Assembly (NCBI GenBank): GCA_958295945.1
Contig: OY282386.1
Span: 1,302,001-1,366,000 of the forward strand
Length of the DNA: 64,000 nt
Reading direction: 5' to 3'
From: Candidatus Poribacteria bacterium
GTDB taxonomy: Bacteria; Poribacteria; WGA-4E; WGA-3G
Below are positions 16,901-25,117 of this stretch, piece by piece (the stretch's first letter is position 1; every line of letters begins with the position of its first letter). A program made the translations under genes and the position numbers. The notes under the pieces are model-generated. The model saw only the letters and a list, made by a program, of their open reading frames with translations, had not been told where the DNA came from and searched no databases.

Positions 16901-17959
16901 AAGGTTTATTGCAGCATTGACATCTCTATCTATAGAAATATCGCATTGACTGCAATGATATGTTCTTTCTGAAAGTGTTAAGTCTTTTTTCTTATGTCCA
17001 CAACTGGAACAGGTTTTAGAGGATGCAAAGAACACATCTGCTTCTGTTATAGGAATGCCACGTGCTTCTGCTTTTGCCTTGAGTTTCTCTAAAAACCCAC
17101 CTAATGCTGAATCTGACAATGCTTTTGCCAGCTTTTTATTCTTTAGCATATTGGTAACCTTTAGGGTCTCAGTCCCTATAGCAGATGCACGGTTGACAAT
17201 ATCCGTCGTTGCTTTGTGGTGTGCATCGTTTCGGAGACAAGCGATTCGGTAATGCAGTCTTGCCACCCTATCTTTCTGCTTAAACCAGTTTTTTGACTTA
17301 TGCACTTTTCTGTTCAATGCACGGCTGAACCGTTTGAGTTTTTTCTCATAGCGTTTGAGGGGTCTCGGATTATTATATTTGATGCCATCGGAACAGGTTG
17401 CCAATGTGTTTATCCCCACATCAAGGTTTCCAATCACAGGGTGCGTTGAGTTATCAACGACTTCGGTGTCCTCTGTGTCCACAGTGATAGAGACAAACCA
17501 TCGGTGTGCTATTCTTGAGACTGTCACCTTCATAATCTTCCCGACAAAACGCAATGATTCAAACATCTTGACCCACCCTATCTTAGGAAGTTTGATATGT
17601 GGACCTTTAACTTCCACAAACTGATTGTTTGTCGTGAATGCATCCTTTTTGCCACGCTTTTTAAATCTTGGAAATCTCGCACGCTTGCCAACCCAATTCG
17701 CAATCGCAGCGGACAAGTTGCCAAATATGCTTTTATTCGGGACAACTTGATCCATATCTTTTGTCCAAGCATGTTCTTTCTTAGCGACATTAAATCGCTT
17801 GTTTAATGCTGTGGCAGATAGAAAGTTATCTTTAGCTAACTCTGCTCTAAAATCTGATAATGCGTGATTATGTGCCAACCGTGCATAACCACATTGCTGG
17901 GCGAACCAAGTCCGTTGCTTATTGTTCGGATCCAATGCAATTTTATGTGTTTTTAACAT
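16766..17959 (-). CDS. tnpB: TnpB RNA-guided nuclease
   Basis: 397 residues from the ATG at 17959 (MLKTHKIALD); the open frame extends upstream but the extension lies over the left-end hairpin. RuvC-like active-site residues are all present: D180 (GNLDVGINT), E264 (GTETLKV) and the DRD of DRDVNAAINL at 344-346. A zinc ribbon is formed by C317, C320, C336 and C339. Length and motifs match intact, probably active TnpB proteins, the ancestors of Cas12. The protein cleaves DNA next to a short motif using an omega RNA and helps the element persist. No TnpA accompanies it. Confidence 0.9.
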   Translation of the reverse strand: MLKTHKIALDPNNKQRTWFAQQCGYARLAHNHALSDFRAELAKDNFLSATALNKRFNVAKKEHAWTKDMDQVVPNKSIFGNLSAAIANWVGKRARFPRFKKRGKKDAFTTNNQFVEVKGPHIKLPKIGWVKMFESLRFVGKIMKVTVSRIAHRWFVSITVDTEDTEVVDNSTHPVIGNLDVGINTLATCSDGIKYNNPRPLKRYEKKLKRFSRALNRKVHKSKNWFKQKDRVARLHYRIACLRNDAHHKATTDIVNRASAIGTETLKVTNMLKNKKLAKALSDSALGGFLEKLKAKAEARGIPITEADVFFASSKTCSSCGHKKKDLTLSERTYHCSQCDISIDRDVNAAINLRNVVVGQTETQNACGVQIRPNTVQERARETEAGKVVWKQQVLPI

Positions 17960-17995
17960 GACATTCCCGTCCCCTGTGAAGATTCCATATCCCAT

Positions 17996-18021
17996 CGTTA
18001 GGGTGTGGCAGATGCCTAACG
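17996..18021. repeat. Left-end hairpin of the TnpB element
   Basis: CGTTAGG and CCTAACG can pair around a 12-base loop. Its position just upstream of tnpB, inside the element, matches the subterminal hairpins recognised by IS605-type transposases. Confidence 0.65.
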
Positions 18022-18071
18022 ACATCCGCCGCTGAACTGGTTTAAATAGGGGACCATGTTTTTTTCATAAG

Positions 18072-18383
18072 TCAAGTTTTTTGGCGGTGTTTCATCCCAA
18101 ACCTAAAGGATTGGGTTTTCACACCGCAACGTTTGATAAAGTTGTTATGAATCAACTTAACAATAACAACAATTCGAGTGTAATTGTAAGGAAGATTCTC
18201 AAAATCTTTATAATATGTGTATTTAAATGGATCCATCGGTGCCTGCTTTCGTCTACCAGTCCGGACGGTCAAAAGTATCTCATTGAGATGATTTCTCAAT
18301 TCCCAATGATTTTCAAGGATATGTTGCCATCTCTCATCTGTTAACTCAATTTGATTTCCCCATTTATCTATAACGTGCCACAT
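18072..18383 (-). pseudogene. Toxin-like partner of DUF2283, interrupted by the TnpB element
   Basis: The 5' part of a small gene (MWHVIDKWGNQIELTDERWQ...). The pattern, with RWQHILENH, R-T-G-R-R-K-Q and a final N-N-F-I, matches small proteins found beside DUF2283 genes in cyanobacteria and other bacteria and thought to be nuclease- or toxin-like. Native codons run to I83 (18135). The remaining 20 codons, to the stop at 18072, come from the inserted element. The intact gene would have encoded about 94 residues. Because the C-terminus is replaced, activity is doubtful. Confidence 0.7.
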
Positions 18384-18436
18384 AAAATTTTCTCTAACTT
18401 CTGTTAGTTTACATTAATTCTCAAGGAAATTCAAGC

Positions 18437-18517
18437 ATGATCAAGGGTATATGGTGTGTAAAGGTCCTTGCAATAACCATATTGTTTGCTTGTTTGAAGA
18501 CTTTGTCTGTCCAATAA
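18437..18517 (+). pseudogene. Possible truncated secreted-protein gene: signal peptide only
   Basis: An AAGGA site 9 bases before ATG opens a 26-codon frame (MIKGIWCVKVLAITILFACL and six more residues). It looks like an export signal: basic start, hydrophobic core and a small-residue region. The stop lies exactly where a family B repeat begins (18515). It may be the 5' stub of an exported protein lost to a repeat-linked deletion, or a chance short frame. Confidence 0.35.
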
Positions 18518-18545
18518 ATCGGGGTTGGAAACCCTCCAACAAGAG
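18515..18545. repeat. Family B spacer repeat
   Basis: taaatcggggttggaaaccc followed by tccaacaagag. GTTGG and CCAAC can pair. It lies between the split toxin-like gene and the glycosidase gene. Confidence 0.65.
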
Positions 18546-18598
18546 ATGAAGTGCTTAATTGTGCCTACTGTTCAATGTAATCCAAGTATCTCTCTATC

Positions 18599-20608
18599 TC
18601 AATGTGGGGGAGTGGCTTTTTGCTTACCAACCCCCAACTGAATTGCGGGGAGGACGGTGTTTGAGATGTTTGCGGAATAATCAAAGATAGTCCAACCGGA
18701 TGCGCCTAAGAAACGAGCGAGATGTATCTGACCAACCACTGCATCTGAGGTTAGGAGTGAATTGGATGCTGTTGCTCCGATACCAGGATAGATCGCTACA
18801 TCTTTTGGCATGCGTGCAAGTTGGTTTTCTAATAGGTCAGTGAAATACTTGGCGTCTTCGGTATAGTTCATCGGACAAACGAAGTCTACATATCCCGCTT
18901 TTGCCCACGCGATCCAATCCTGTCCAATGGAGGTGACGCATGAAGGATAACCACCAAAGACAGCAGTGGATATTTTGATGTCAGGTTTTATAGCCTTCGC
19001 TCTTTTGTGGATTAAACGGACTAAACGGGTAATCTGTTGTGCACGCCAGTCAATATAGGCTTGACCATGTTCACCCGATTTTGGCAAAACGGATGCGGGG
19101 AAGTCCTTGATGACTTGTCTTGTGGCGAGTGTAAATCTTTTTTTACATTCTTGGCAGAAGCAGGCACGGCTGCCCGGATAGCGGATATAGTCCAGATGGA
19201 TACCATCAACATCGTAGTTCCGTACGATTTCCATGATAGCGTTTAGTTCTAACTTGACATTTTCTGGATGTGATGGACAAAGCCAGTTGATCGTTTCGCC
19301 TTTATCAGATACTTGCGTGCGTCTTTCCTTCTGCATTTTCTCCACAAATTCCTTCGGCGCACCTTCCAAATTCCATGTTATTTTCCATACGTGAACTTCC
19401 ATATTGTGTTTGTGTGCTGCCTCAACGCACTGCGCGATTTGATCGCCGTATTGCTTAAACTTATTGCTCTGTGGCAATACACTGCTGTTGTAATGTGCTA
19501 CGCCTGCCCAGGCCATATTTGGGAGAATCATGTTGATGCCTGCAGTGGCTAATTCTTTAATGGAACGTTCCCAATCCCCTGGATATGCCCCGAGACCAGA
19601 GTGATTCCACAACCCACGTCCTTCTGTTTCATCGCTGAATTGGGATAGGTAATATGCTTTTGCAAGTGCATCATGACTTTTGCGTGCTGCTGTCATAGAT
19701 GCGTGATATTCTTTTTGCGCGTATTTAGTCCGGGCTTGTGTTGTCAATGTTTTTCCTGATTGTAATGCCTCTCTTGCTTCAGAAACTTCACCGAACGCTA
19801 CAAATTTGGTTAAGTGATTTAGGTTGTTGATATGTCCAACAGTGGTCATTCCATCCAATTCGCGCTTTGCGATTGCATGCTGGAATTCTGGCACAAGATG
19901 ACCGATAAGTGCCGCAAGGAGTTGTGTTTTTGTTTGGATATCGTCTGGTAGAAATACATGACTGAAAAACGCACCTTTTTCGTTAAGAAAGAGAGCGGGA
20001 TGGCCTGCCGGTTGTCCATCTTTGTTGTGCCAATGTCCGATGATTTTTGTTTGTGGATTTGTTGGTTCTGCTACTGTGATATTCCACGAAGTCTGTCGCA
20101 CAGATTTTGGAATTCCCAATACTTCTGGTGCATCAATTTGAACAGATGTAAACTGTCCTGGAGGGTCTGCACGCAACCATTTTATACTGCGTAGATTCAT
20201 AAGTTGTGCAACTTCATCTGCAAGATTATATGTTACAAATAGTTTGCCACCGCGTTGGACAAAGTTTTTTAGAAGATTGGCTGTTTCAGGTCTGATTTTG
20301 GGGTTCAAGGGAAGGATTATCAACCGATATGGATTGGCAGATGTCTCTTTTAGACGCGAGTCGTTGGCAGCTGTTGCCTCATCCATTTGGACTGCGGAAA
20401 AACCGAAATTACTGAGCATACGTACGAACCGTTTGCTGACTGTTCGGGCATAGTTAACATCACCTTCTGGGACACCAGATGCTGTTGATGGTAGCAAGAT
20501 GGCGATATCCGATTGTTGTGCGACTGCATCGGTTGATGCACCTGACCAACATAATAAGAAGAAGATTAGAAAGAGCGTAATACGCAGGGAAAAATTGTTG
20601 GAATTCAT
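18599..20608 (-). CDS. Exported GHL10-type (DUF187) glycosidase-like protein
   Basis: 669 residues with a signal peptide (SLRITLFLIFFLLCWSGAST). Residues about 30-260 resemble a glutamine-amidotransferase/beta-galactosidase-trimerisation-like alpha/beta domain. A helical linker follows, and residues about 335-640 are a GHL10 TIM-barrel: WERSIKELATAGINMILPN, HNMEVHVWKITWN, GIHLDYIRYPG and CPMNYTEDA are typical of the family. Members are putative glycoside hydrolases linked to cell-wall or glycan turnover. The gene follows the amidase gene with a 19-bp gap, so both are probably co-transcribed and act on peptidoglycan or envelope glycans. Substrate not established. Confidence 0.82.
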   Translation of the reverse strand: MNSNNFSLRITLFLIFFLLCWSGASTDAVAQQSDIAILLPSTASGVPEGDVNYARTVSKRFVRMLSNFGFSAVQMDEATAANDSRLKETSANPYRLIILPLNPKIRPETANLLKNFVQRGGKLFVTYNLADEVAQLMNLRSIKWLRADPPGQFTSVQIDAPEVLGIPKSVRQTSWNITVAEPTNPQTKIIGHWHNKDGQPAGHPALFLNEKGAFFSHVFLPDDIQTKTQLLAALIGHLVPEFQHAIAKRELDGMTTVGHINNLNHLTKFVAFGEVSEAREALQSGKTLTTQARTKYAQKEYHASMTAARKSHDALAKAYYLSQFSDETEGRGLWNHSGLGAYPGDWERSIKELATAGINMILPNMAWAGVAHYNSSVLPQSNKFKQYGDQIAQCVEAAHKHNMEVHVWKITWNLEGAPKEFVEKMQKERRTQVSDKGETINWLCPSHPENVKLELNAIMEIVRNYDVDGIHLDYIRYPGSRACFCQECKKRFTLATRQVIKDFPASVLPKSGEHGQAYIDWRAQQITRLVRLIHKRAKAIKPDIKISTAVFGGYPSCVTSIGQDWIAWAKAGYVDFVCPMNYTEDAKYFTDLLENQLARMPKDVAIYPGIGATASNSLLTSDAVVGQIHLARFLGASGWTIFDYSANISNTVLPAIQLGVGKQKATPPH

Positions 20609-20627
20609 AATCAGTATCAGGAACGGG

Positions 20628-22037
20628 TTAACGCTTTGTTACAGCAAAAAACTTGTGGTTTGGATTGGTGTTAGTGCTAATTTGTAGCGTGTTGCCCAAG
20701 AACTTTTCGACTCCTCTGACGATAGCATCTGCGAGTTTTTGTTGATATGCATCGGATGTAAGTTTTTTGCTTTCAGTTGGATTGGTTATAAAACCGGTTT
20801 CAATCAGGATGGCAGGAACCCGTGTTCCGATAAGCACGACAAAACGTGCATGTTTAACACCACGGTCTGCTGCCCCAGTTGCTGTGACCAATGCTCGTTG
20901 TACATGTGTTGCTAATCTATGACTATCCTCACTTTTACTCTCAATGATCAATCCTTTCAACAGCGATTCCAATTCTTGAATACTATATCCTGAGTTTGCG
21001 TTTTCGCGTGCTGCGATGAGTTCAGATTCTTTGTCTGTGCTAGTAACGTCTAAATAATAGGTTTCTATGCCGTGTGCCTTTGGATTACCGCTTGCGTTTG
21101 CATGAATGCTCAGAAATAGGTCAGCTTTGTTCCTTGTAGCATAAGCGGTTCTTTCTTTTAGCGGTATGTATCGGTCAGAGTCTCGTGTCAGTAGCACTGT
21201 ATAACCTTTTGCCGTTAAAATAGCTCCTACTTTCTTTGATATACTAAGGGCGATGGGTTTTTCAAATAGATTATTCGCACCGATTCCCCCAGGGTCTTTT
21301 CCACCGTGTCCTGCATCAATGACAATCGTTTTCGCGGATAAACCGAATTCTTGTGTGAGGGAACCATGTGTAACCTTTTCTGGGTGGGTCTTTGGTGGTT
21401 TTGGGACTACTACTGGTTTTGGTTGTGGTGTAGAGGTTTTCTGAGGAGATTTTAATGTTTCAAGTTCTTCAGTTGCAGTATTTACGATTTCCTTTTGCTT
21501 TGCAGTTTCAATGATTTCTACATAAAGGGTTTCAGCCCGTGTTTCGTATCCCTCATCTGCATAAGTTCGTCCTAAAGCCAACTTTGCGTTTGCTGCAACA
21601 TCTGACTCTGCATATCGGTCAATAACAATCTGGTAGTGGTGTGCTGCACGTGCTGTATCGCCAATCAGTGTGTAGCATTGTGCAAGCCAATAGTGTGCAG
21701 GCGGTAATTGTTTTGAATCTGGATAGGTGTAAATCAGTCTTCTGAATGCAGAGATGGCACGTTTCGGTGCTTCTGTATCTCCTGCTTTGATACACCACAC
21801 CCAACTGGAGGCGATTGCATATTGTGTTTCATCAGCTGTTTGACTGTCAGTATCTGAGCGAAGATGGTGTTCAAGTTCTGTTATTAGGGTGTGCCACTCC
21901 TCAAGTGTTGCCTGTTTCTCTCCGCTTGTATAATCGTAGTGACGATTTGCTAAATCATTATAACTAATTGTAGTGGCACATCCGGTGAGTAGTCCTGTGA
22001 ATAAAAGAAGAATTGTCCAAAGGTAACAAGGTCTCAC
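20628..22037 (-). CDS. Lipoprotein N-acetylmuramoyl-L-alanine amidase with TPR region
   Basis: 469 residues. It starts at GTG behind a strong GGAGGAG site. The signal ends in a lipobox (LLTGC), so the protein should be lipid-anchored. Residues about 30-180 form TPR-like helices (YRIYTYPDSKQLPPAHYWLA type units), then a Pro-rich linker with PKPVVVPKPPK. The C-terminal Amidase_3 domain (about 232-450) carries the zinc motif VIDAGHGGKDPGG, the glutamate of NLFEKP, SIHANA and ETGFITNP. It would cleave the amide bond between muramic acid and the stem peptide. First gene of a two-gene unit with the GHL10 protein. Confidence 0.88.
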   Translation of the reverse strand: MRPCYLWTILLLFTGLLTGCATTISYNDLANRHYDYTSGEKQATLEEWHTLITELEHHLRSDTDSQTADETQYAIASSWVWCIKAGDTEAPKRAISAFRRLIYTYPDSKQLPPAHYWLAQCYTLIGDTARAAHHYQIVIDRYAESDVAANAKLALGRTYADEGYETRAETLYVEIIETAKQKEIVNTATEELETLKSPQKTSTPQPKPVVVPKPPKTHPEKVTHGSLTQEFGLSAKTIVIDAGHGGKDPGGIGANNLFEKPIALSISKKVGAILTAKGYTVLLTRDSDRYIPLKERTAYATRNKADLFLSIHANASGNPKAHGIETYYLDVTSTDKESELIAARENANSGYSIQELESLLKGLIIESKSEDSHRLATHVQRALVTATGAADRGVKHARFVVLIGTRVPAILIETGFITNPTESKKLTSDAYQQKLADAIVRGVEKFLGNTLQISTNTNPNHKFFAVTKR

Positions 22038-22625
22038 TGTTTTTCTCCTCCGCTTTTTTTTATTTGAAGTTTTTCGTGCACTCTACTTCTGGTAAGCGGG
22101 TATGTGTAGTTCTTTGTATTTCTTGATATTTCATATCATGAATTAAAACGAAAAGATAGGTGTTTTCGTTACTAAAATGGTTTGTGAAGACTATTCCTTT
22201 AAACGATTTCCCTTTTGTGGAGAAATGTAAGAGTTGCAATAAATAGCAATTGATAGGTCTCTCCTATAAGGCAAGTTACAGGGTGTGTAAGTTTTTGTCA
22301 CTAACTTCTCACCAACCATTGTAGGGGCGGGTCTCTGTGCCCGCCCGTTGCCTTACAGGACAAGGAATGGCGGGGCACAGAGACCCCGCCCTACAATAGA
22401 GGACAGGTTTTTCACTTGAATTGACGTCTACGGTGACAAAAACTTTACACACCCGGCATGTTATTTCAGATTGACATAGGAATATAAGGTGTAGTACAAT
22501 AATTCACAAGTATATTTTCATTTCATAAAACATCTCTTTTCAATCTGTAACCACTTACACGTATAATTGATTTATATCTGAAGCATGATGTGAATATTCA
22601 CGTCTAATGATAACTGGAATATAAA
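22038..22625. other. Divergent promoter spacer with repeats
   Basis: 588 bp between two divergently read genes. It contains a perfect 8-bp hairpin (AACGAAAA/TTTTCGTT, 22148-22171) and a 174-bp palindromic element (22281-22454). Promoters for both flanking genes must lie here or in the element, but I cannot pick them with confidence. Confidence 0.6.
22281..22454. mobile_element. Palindromic MITE-like element with nested family A repeat
   Basis: Outer arms: GGGTGTGTAAGTTTTTGTCA (from 22281) and TGACAAAAACTTTACACACC (ending near 22453), reverse complements with a one-base difference in spacing. Nested within are the two family A arms, attgtaggggcgggtctctg at 22318 and the reverse complement ending ctacaat at 22397. 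The outer arms look like transposon ends, possibly IS256-like from memory, but no target duplication is visible and there is no coding capacity. Confidence 0.65.
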
Positions 22626-23444
22626 ATGGCATTTCAATTTCAAGATTATATGGTGAATGAATATCTCTCACAAGGTTACTTGGTTTTTCGTGGGATTGTT
22701 CCACCCGCTTTATTGACCGATTTACGTCGGGAAGCGGAGAAGGCACGCGACTTAGCACACAAGCTCAATGGACCTCAGACACAACGGATTCAACCACTTT
22801 CTAACTATGGTGATGACTTAGATTTGAAACCTTTTTATGACTATACGGAATTACCAGAACTTCAAAATGCTGTGCAGAAACTACTTGGTGACGACTATAC
22901 GCACGGACATGTAGACATTATGGGATTACTTGTTGAACCACTTGAACATCCTTGGCATATCGGTTGGCATCGTGATGGCGTGGTGGAGGTGCCTCCAGAA
23001 GCACGTGATGAAACCGTTGTTGCTAAGCTGGCAAAAGTGTGGCATGATCTCCGTCATTTTAATCAGGTAAATTGTGCTATTTATGCAGATTCTTGTACGT
23101 GGTTTGTTCCCGGTAGTCATCTTCGGCAATGGGACATGCCCGGTGAAGAACAATCAACGGGTAATCCTGCGTTGCGTAAGCCTGCTGAGGGGCAATCTAA
23201 TGTGGAAGCAGAACGGTTTTGTCTTGAACATTGCCAACAGTTTCCGGGTGCAGTGCAAGTGCATTTGGGACCTGGAGATTTTATGATCTATCGTAATCTT
23301 GCGTGGCACACAGGCAACTATATTACTTATCAACCGCGTGCTACAATTCACGATGTTGTCCGGTATAATGGTGATAAAGATTGGACAGATTGGCAGCAGA
23401 CAAAGATTGATGCTGTTAATCGTTGGAAAGAAAAAGAAAAATAG
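22626..23444 (+). CDS. Phytanoyl-CoA dioxygenase-like (PhyH) oxygenase
   Basis: 272 residues with the Fe(II)/2-oxoglutarate oxygenase pattern: the HxD pair in GWHRDGV near residue 117, the conserved VPGSHLRQW, and the distal histidine in LAWHTGNY followed by an arginine (YQPRATIHD) that would hold 2-oxoglutarate. No signal peptide. PhyH-like enzymes hydroxylate varied small molecules, and the substrate cannot be told here. The ribosome site is weak (GGA). It stands alone with a long spacer upstream, and two tiny membrane-peptide genes follow. Confidence 0.85.
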   Translation: MAFQFQDYMVNEYLSQGYLVFRGIVPPALLTDLRREAEKARDLAHKLNGPQTQRIQPLSNYGDDLDLKPFYDYTELPELQNAVQKLLGDDYTHGHVDIMGLLVEPLEHPWHIGWHRDGVVEVPPEARDETVVAKLAKVWHDLRHFNQVNCAIYADSCTWFVPGSHLRQWDMPGEEQSTGNPALRKPAEGQSNVEAERFCLEHCQQFPGAVQVHLGPGDFMIYRNLAWHTGNYITYQPRATIHDVVRYNGDKDWTDWQQTKIDAVNRWKEKEK

Positions 23445-23486
23445 AATAAAAATTTGACACAGAATTCAACACAAAGGAGACAAAGT

Positions 23487-23594
23487 ATGATGTTTATCGG
23501 TCCTGGTGCTATGGAACTCATTATTGTATTCGTAGTTGGTTGCTTTTTCGTTGGTGCGATACTTTCAGTAGTGGCACTTGCACGTAAAGACTAA
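23487..23594 (+). CDS. Tiny single-span membrane protein, copy 1
   Basis: 35 residues: MMFIGPGAMELIIVFVVGCF and then FVGAILSVVALARKD. An AAAGGAG site lies 8 bases ahead. A Gly/Pro start, one hydrophobic span and a basic tail give a likely inner-membrane peptide. The start resembles the N-terminus of TatA-like proteins (GPxELIIxFVV), but the amphipathic helix that TatA needs is missing. A second copy lies 80 bp downstream with its own ribosome site, which supports both being real genes. Function unknown. Confidence 0.65.
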   Translation: MMFIGPGAMELIIVFVVGCFFVGAILSVVALARKD

Positions 23595-23673
23595 TAATTA
23601 ATAGTAATGGTAAAATCAGAATAAGTTAAAAACATAGAGATTTATATTTTCTGTACCAAAGGAGACAAATATT

Positions 23674-23775
23674 ATGGGTCCTGGTGCTATGGAACTCATT
23701 CATATTTTCGTAGTTGGTTGCTTTTTCGTTGGTGCGATACTGACAATAGTGGTACTTGCAAAACGAAAACAGTAA
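23674..23775 (+). CDS. Tiny single-span membrane protein, copy 2
   Basis: 33 residues: MGPGAMELIHIFVVGCFFVG and then AILTIVVLAKRKQ. The AAAGGAGACAAAT ribosome site is nearly the same as in copy 1. The hydrophobic core (FVVGCFFVGAIL) is identical to copy 1 at the protein level, while the ends and the DNA between the copies differ. It therefore arose by tandem duplication and then diverged, with the reading frame kept. Function unknown. Confidence 0.65.
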   Translation: MGPGAMELIHIFVVGCFFVGAILTIVVLAKRKQ

Positions 23776-23898
23776 GAGATAAATAACGAAGATTGTAGGT
23801 TGGGATGAGGCATGAAAGTCAACATGCAGCTCGTTATCAAATAAGAAAATTGGGTTTCCTTCCTCAACTCAACCTACGGATATTGACAGAGAAGAAAA

Positions 23899-23926
23899 CG
23901 GGGTTGGAAACCTCTCCAACAAGAGG
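23899..23926. repeat. Family B repeat that abuts a start codon
   Basis: cggggttggaaacctctcca then acaagagg. The repeat ends in the AAGAGG that serves as ribosome site for the gene starting at 23932. CCTCT and AGAGG can also pair, which could mask this site. Confidence 0.6.
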
Positions 23927-23931
23927 ATATT

Positions 23932-24741
23932 ATGGAGCAGAAATTTACAATAGAACCACCTGGCGAAGTTAAAGATCACCCGTTTCCGACAACCCGACCT
24001 GATATAAAGATAGTTGAGAGTTCAAATAAAATAGACGAGGTAGATTGTCAGGAGTTGCAGTGGTGGTTGATGGTTCCAAAGATGGGTGAAAGTTGTATGT
24101 GGGCAGAATATGATGGTGAAACACAGCAGTTGGACGCTGTGACTGAGATGATACCGACGATGCCAGCAATTATACGGGATATTGACTGCGTTGAAGTCCA
24201 GTTCAAAGAATACCTTGCGAATGATTGGCCGCCATCTCCAGATTTGATGTATGTTACGATTGATGAGACGCACACGAGATGGATTTCAGTTGTAATGACC
24301 TTAGATGGTAGAAGGATTTACAACACAATTGGAGAGGAATTTTTTAAAGACCAATGGGGACCTGATGGCAAACGTCATATTGTTGATGATGGACGGTATG
24401 AGTTACAACCCGATGGTTCTTACAAAACCACAGATGGCGTAGGTATAGGTGCTGGCACTTATGATGTGACGATAGGTGAGAATACCTTTCACTGTCTGCG
24501 TATATTAGATCCTGATCTAACCGCCGAACATGGTGGGGAAATGTGTGAAGTATATCTTGAAGAGGGTGGTCGTACCGTTTTCTTTAGACGATATGATGGA
24601 CGATATTTACGTGGTGATTTGCTCAAAAAGTTTCCAAACAATCGTCGTATTGTGATTGACGATATCACCTATATCCATAGTAATTGTACAGGCTGGTTTC
24701 ATGATACAATTACATTGGCTTCCCTTGGTTTAACTTCTTAG
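23932..24741 (+). CDS. Orphan conserved-looking soluble protein, unknown
   Basis: 269 residues, acidic, no signal peptide or membrane segment. I do not recognise the family. The sequence is beta-rich, with motifs such as DGRYELQPDGSYKTTDGVG, GAGTYDVTIGENTFHCLRI and FFRRYDGRYLRGD. This suggests a beta-barrel or lipocalin-like fold, perhaps similar to DUF-type proteins seen in Actinobacteria and Chloroflexi. The ATG at 23932 is preceded by AAGAGG that belongs to a family B repeat. Transcribed alone; the next gene is about 490 bp away. Confidence 0.65.
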   Translation: MEQKFTIEPPGEVKDHPFPTTRPDIKIVESSNKIDEVDCQELQWWLMVPKMGESCMWAEYDGETQQLDAVTEMIPTMPAIIRDIDCVEVQFKEYLANDWPPSPDLMYVTIDETHTRWISVVMTLDGRRIYNTIGEEFFKDQWGPDGKRHIVDDGRYELQPDGSYKTTDGVGIGAGTYDVTIGENTFHCLRILDPDLTAEHGGEMCEVYLEEGGRTVFFRRYDGRYLRGDLLKKFPNNRRIVIDDITYIHSNCTGWFHDTITLASLGLTS

Positions 24742-24819
24742 CATGAATTGGTATAGAGATTTTGGCAGATGGTGTAATTAGGGAACAGCGCATTATGCGT
24801 CAAGTTAGTGCAATCGATT

Positions 24820-24982
24820 TTGTCTGAACCAGGATTAGCAGGATTAGTAGATTTCCAGGATTATGAGTTTGGATTTGCAAAGTTCCTATTCACAATTTGA
24901 CGTTTATTCTCTGGATGGCACTTTGATGTTTCAGACTCTTATCCTGGAAATCTGTAAATCCTGAAAATCCTGGTTCAGACAA
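24820..24982. repeat. Long inverted repeat, family C
   Basis: The left arm begins TTGTCTGAACCAGGATTAGC and the right arm ends AAATCCTGGTTCAGACAA; the arms are about 43 bases long and imperfect. Each arm is itself built of short AGGATT units (aggattagcaggatt, ttccaggatt). The aggattxxcaggatt style is a recurrent spacer repeat in several bacterial phyla. A fragment of the same start (gtctgaacca) occurs at 34433. Confidence 0.75.
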
Positions 24983-25086
24983 GAATCAATAAACCCACTA
25001 AATCCAGTGGCGAGTTTGATTCAGTCTCTTAACTTTCGGTTAACATTAATGATTAAGCATTCTTAAAACTAAATAACCCTGGCAAA

Positions 25087-25117
25087 GGTGGGGCACAAAG
25101 AGACCCGCACTACAATG
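25087..25117. repeat. Family A half-arm
   Basis: ggtggggcacaaagagaccc then gcactacaatg. This matches one arm of the elements at 22318-22397 and 36891-36967; no second arm is nearby. Confidence 0.6.

Larger units (their letters stand above)
16728..18135 (-). mobile_element. TnpB-only IS200/IS605-type element
   Basis: About 1408 bp. The ends are inferred because deleting this interval (uncertain by one base) rejoins the split host gene in frame. The flank at the left end is TTTAT, which fits the short target motif recognised by these elements. A subterminal hairpin CGTTAGG/CCTAACG lies at 17996-18021 near the left end, and CCCCA/TGGGG at 16736-16755 near the right end. There are no inverted termini or target duplication, as expected for this family. 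No tnpA is present, so movement needs a transposase in trans. Confidence 0.85.

Noticed and set aside
22279-22455. A full insertion sequence with IS256-like ends
   Set aside because: Only about 175 bp, no transposase and no target duplication, so at most a MITE-like derivative.
23487-23775. TatA genes
   Set aside because: Only the first dozen residues resemble TatA; the amphipathic helix and hinge are absent.
24820-24982. CRISPR array
   Set aside because: The short AGGATT units are irregular and arranged as one inverted pair, without equal spacers.
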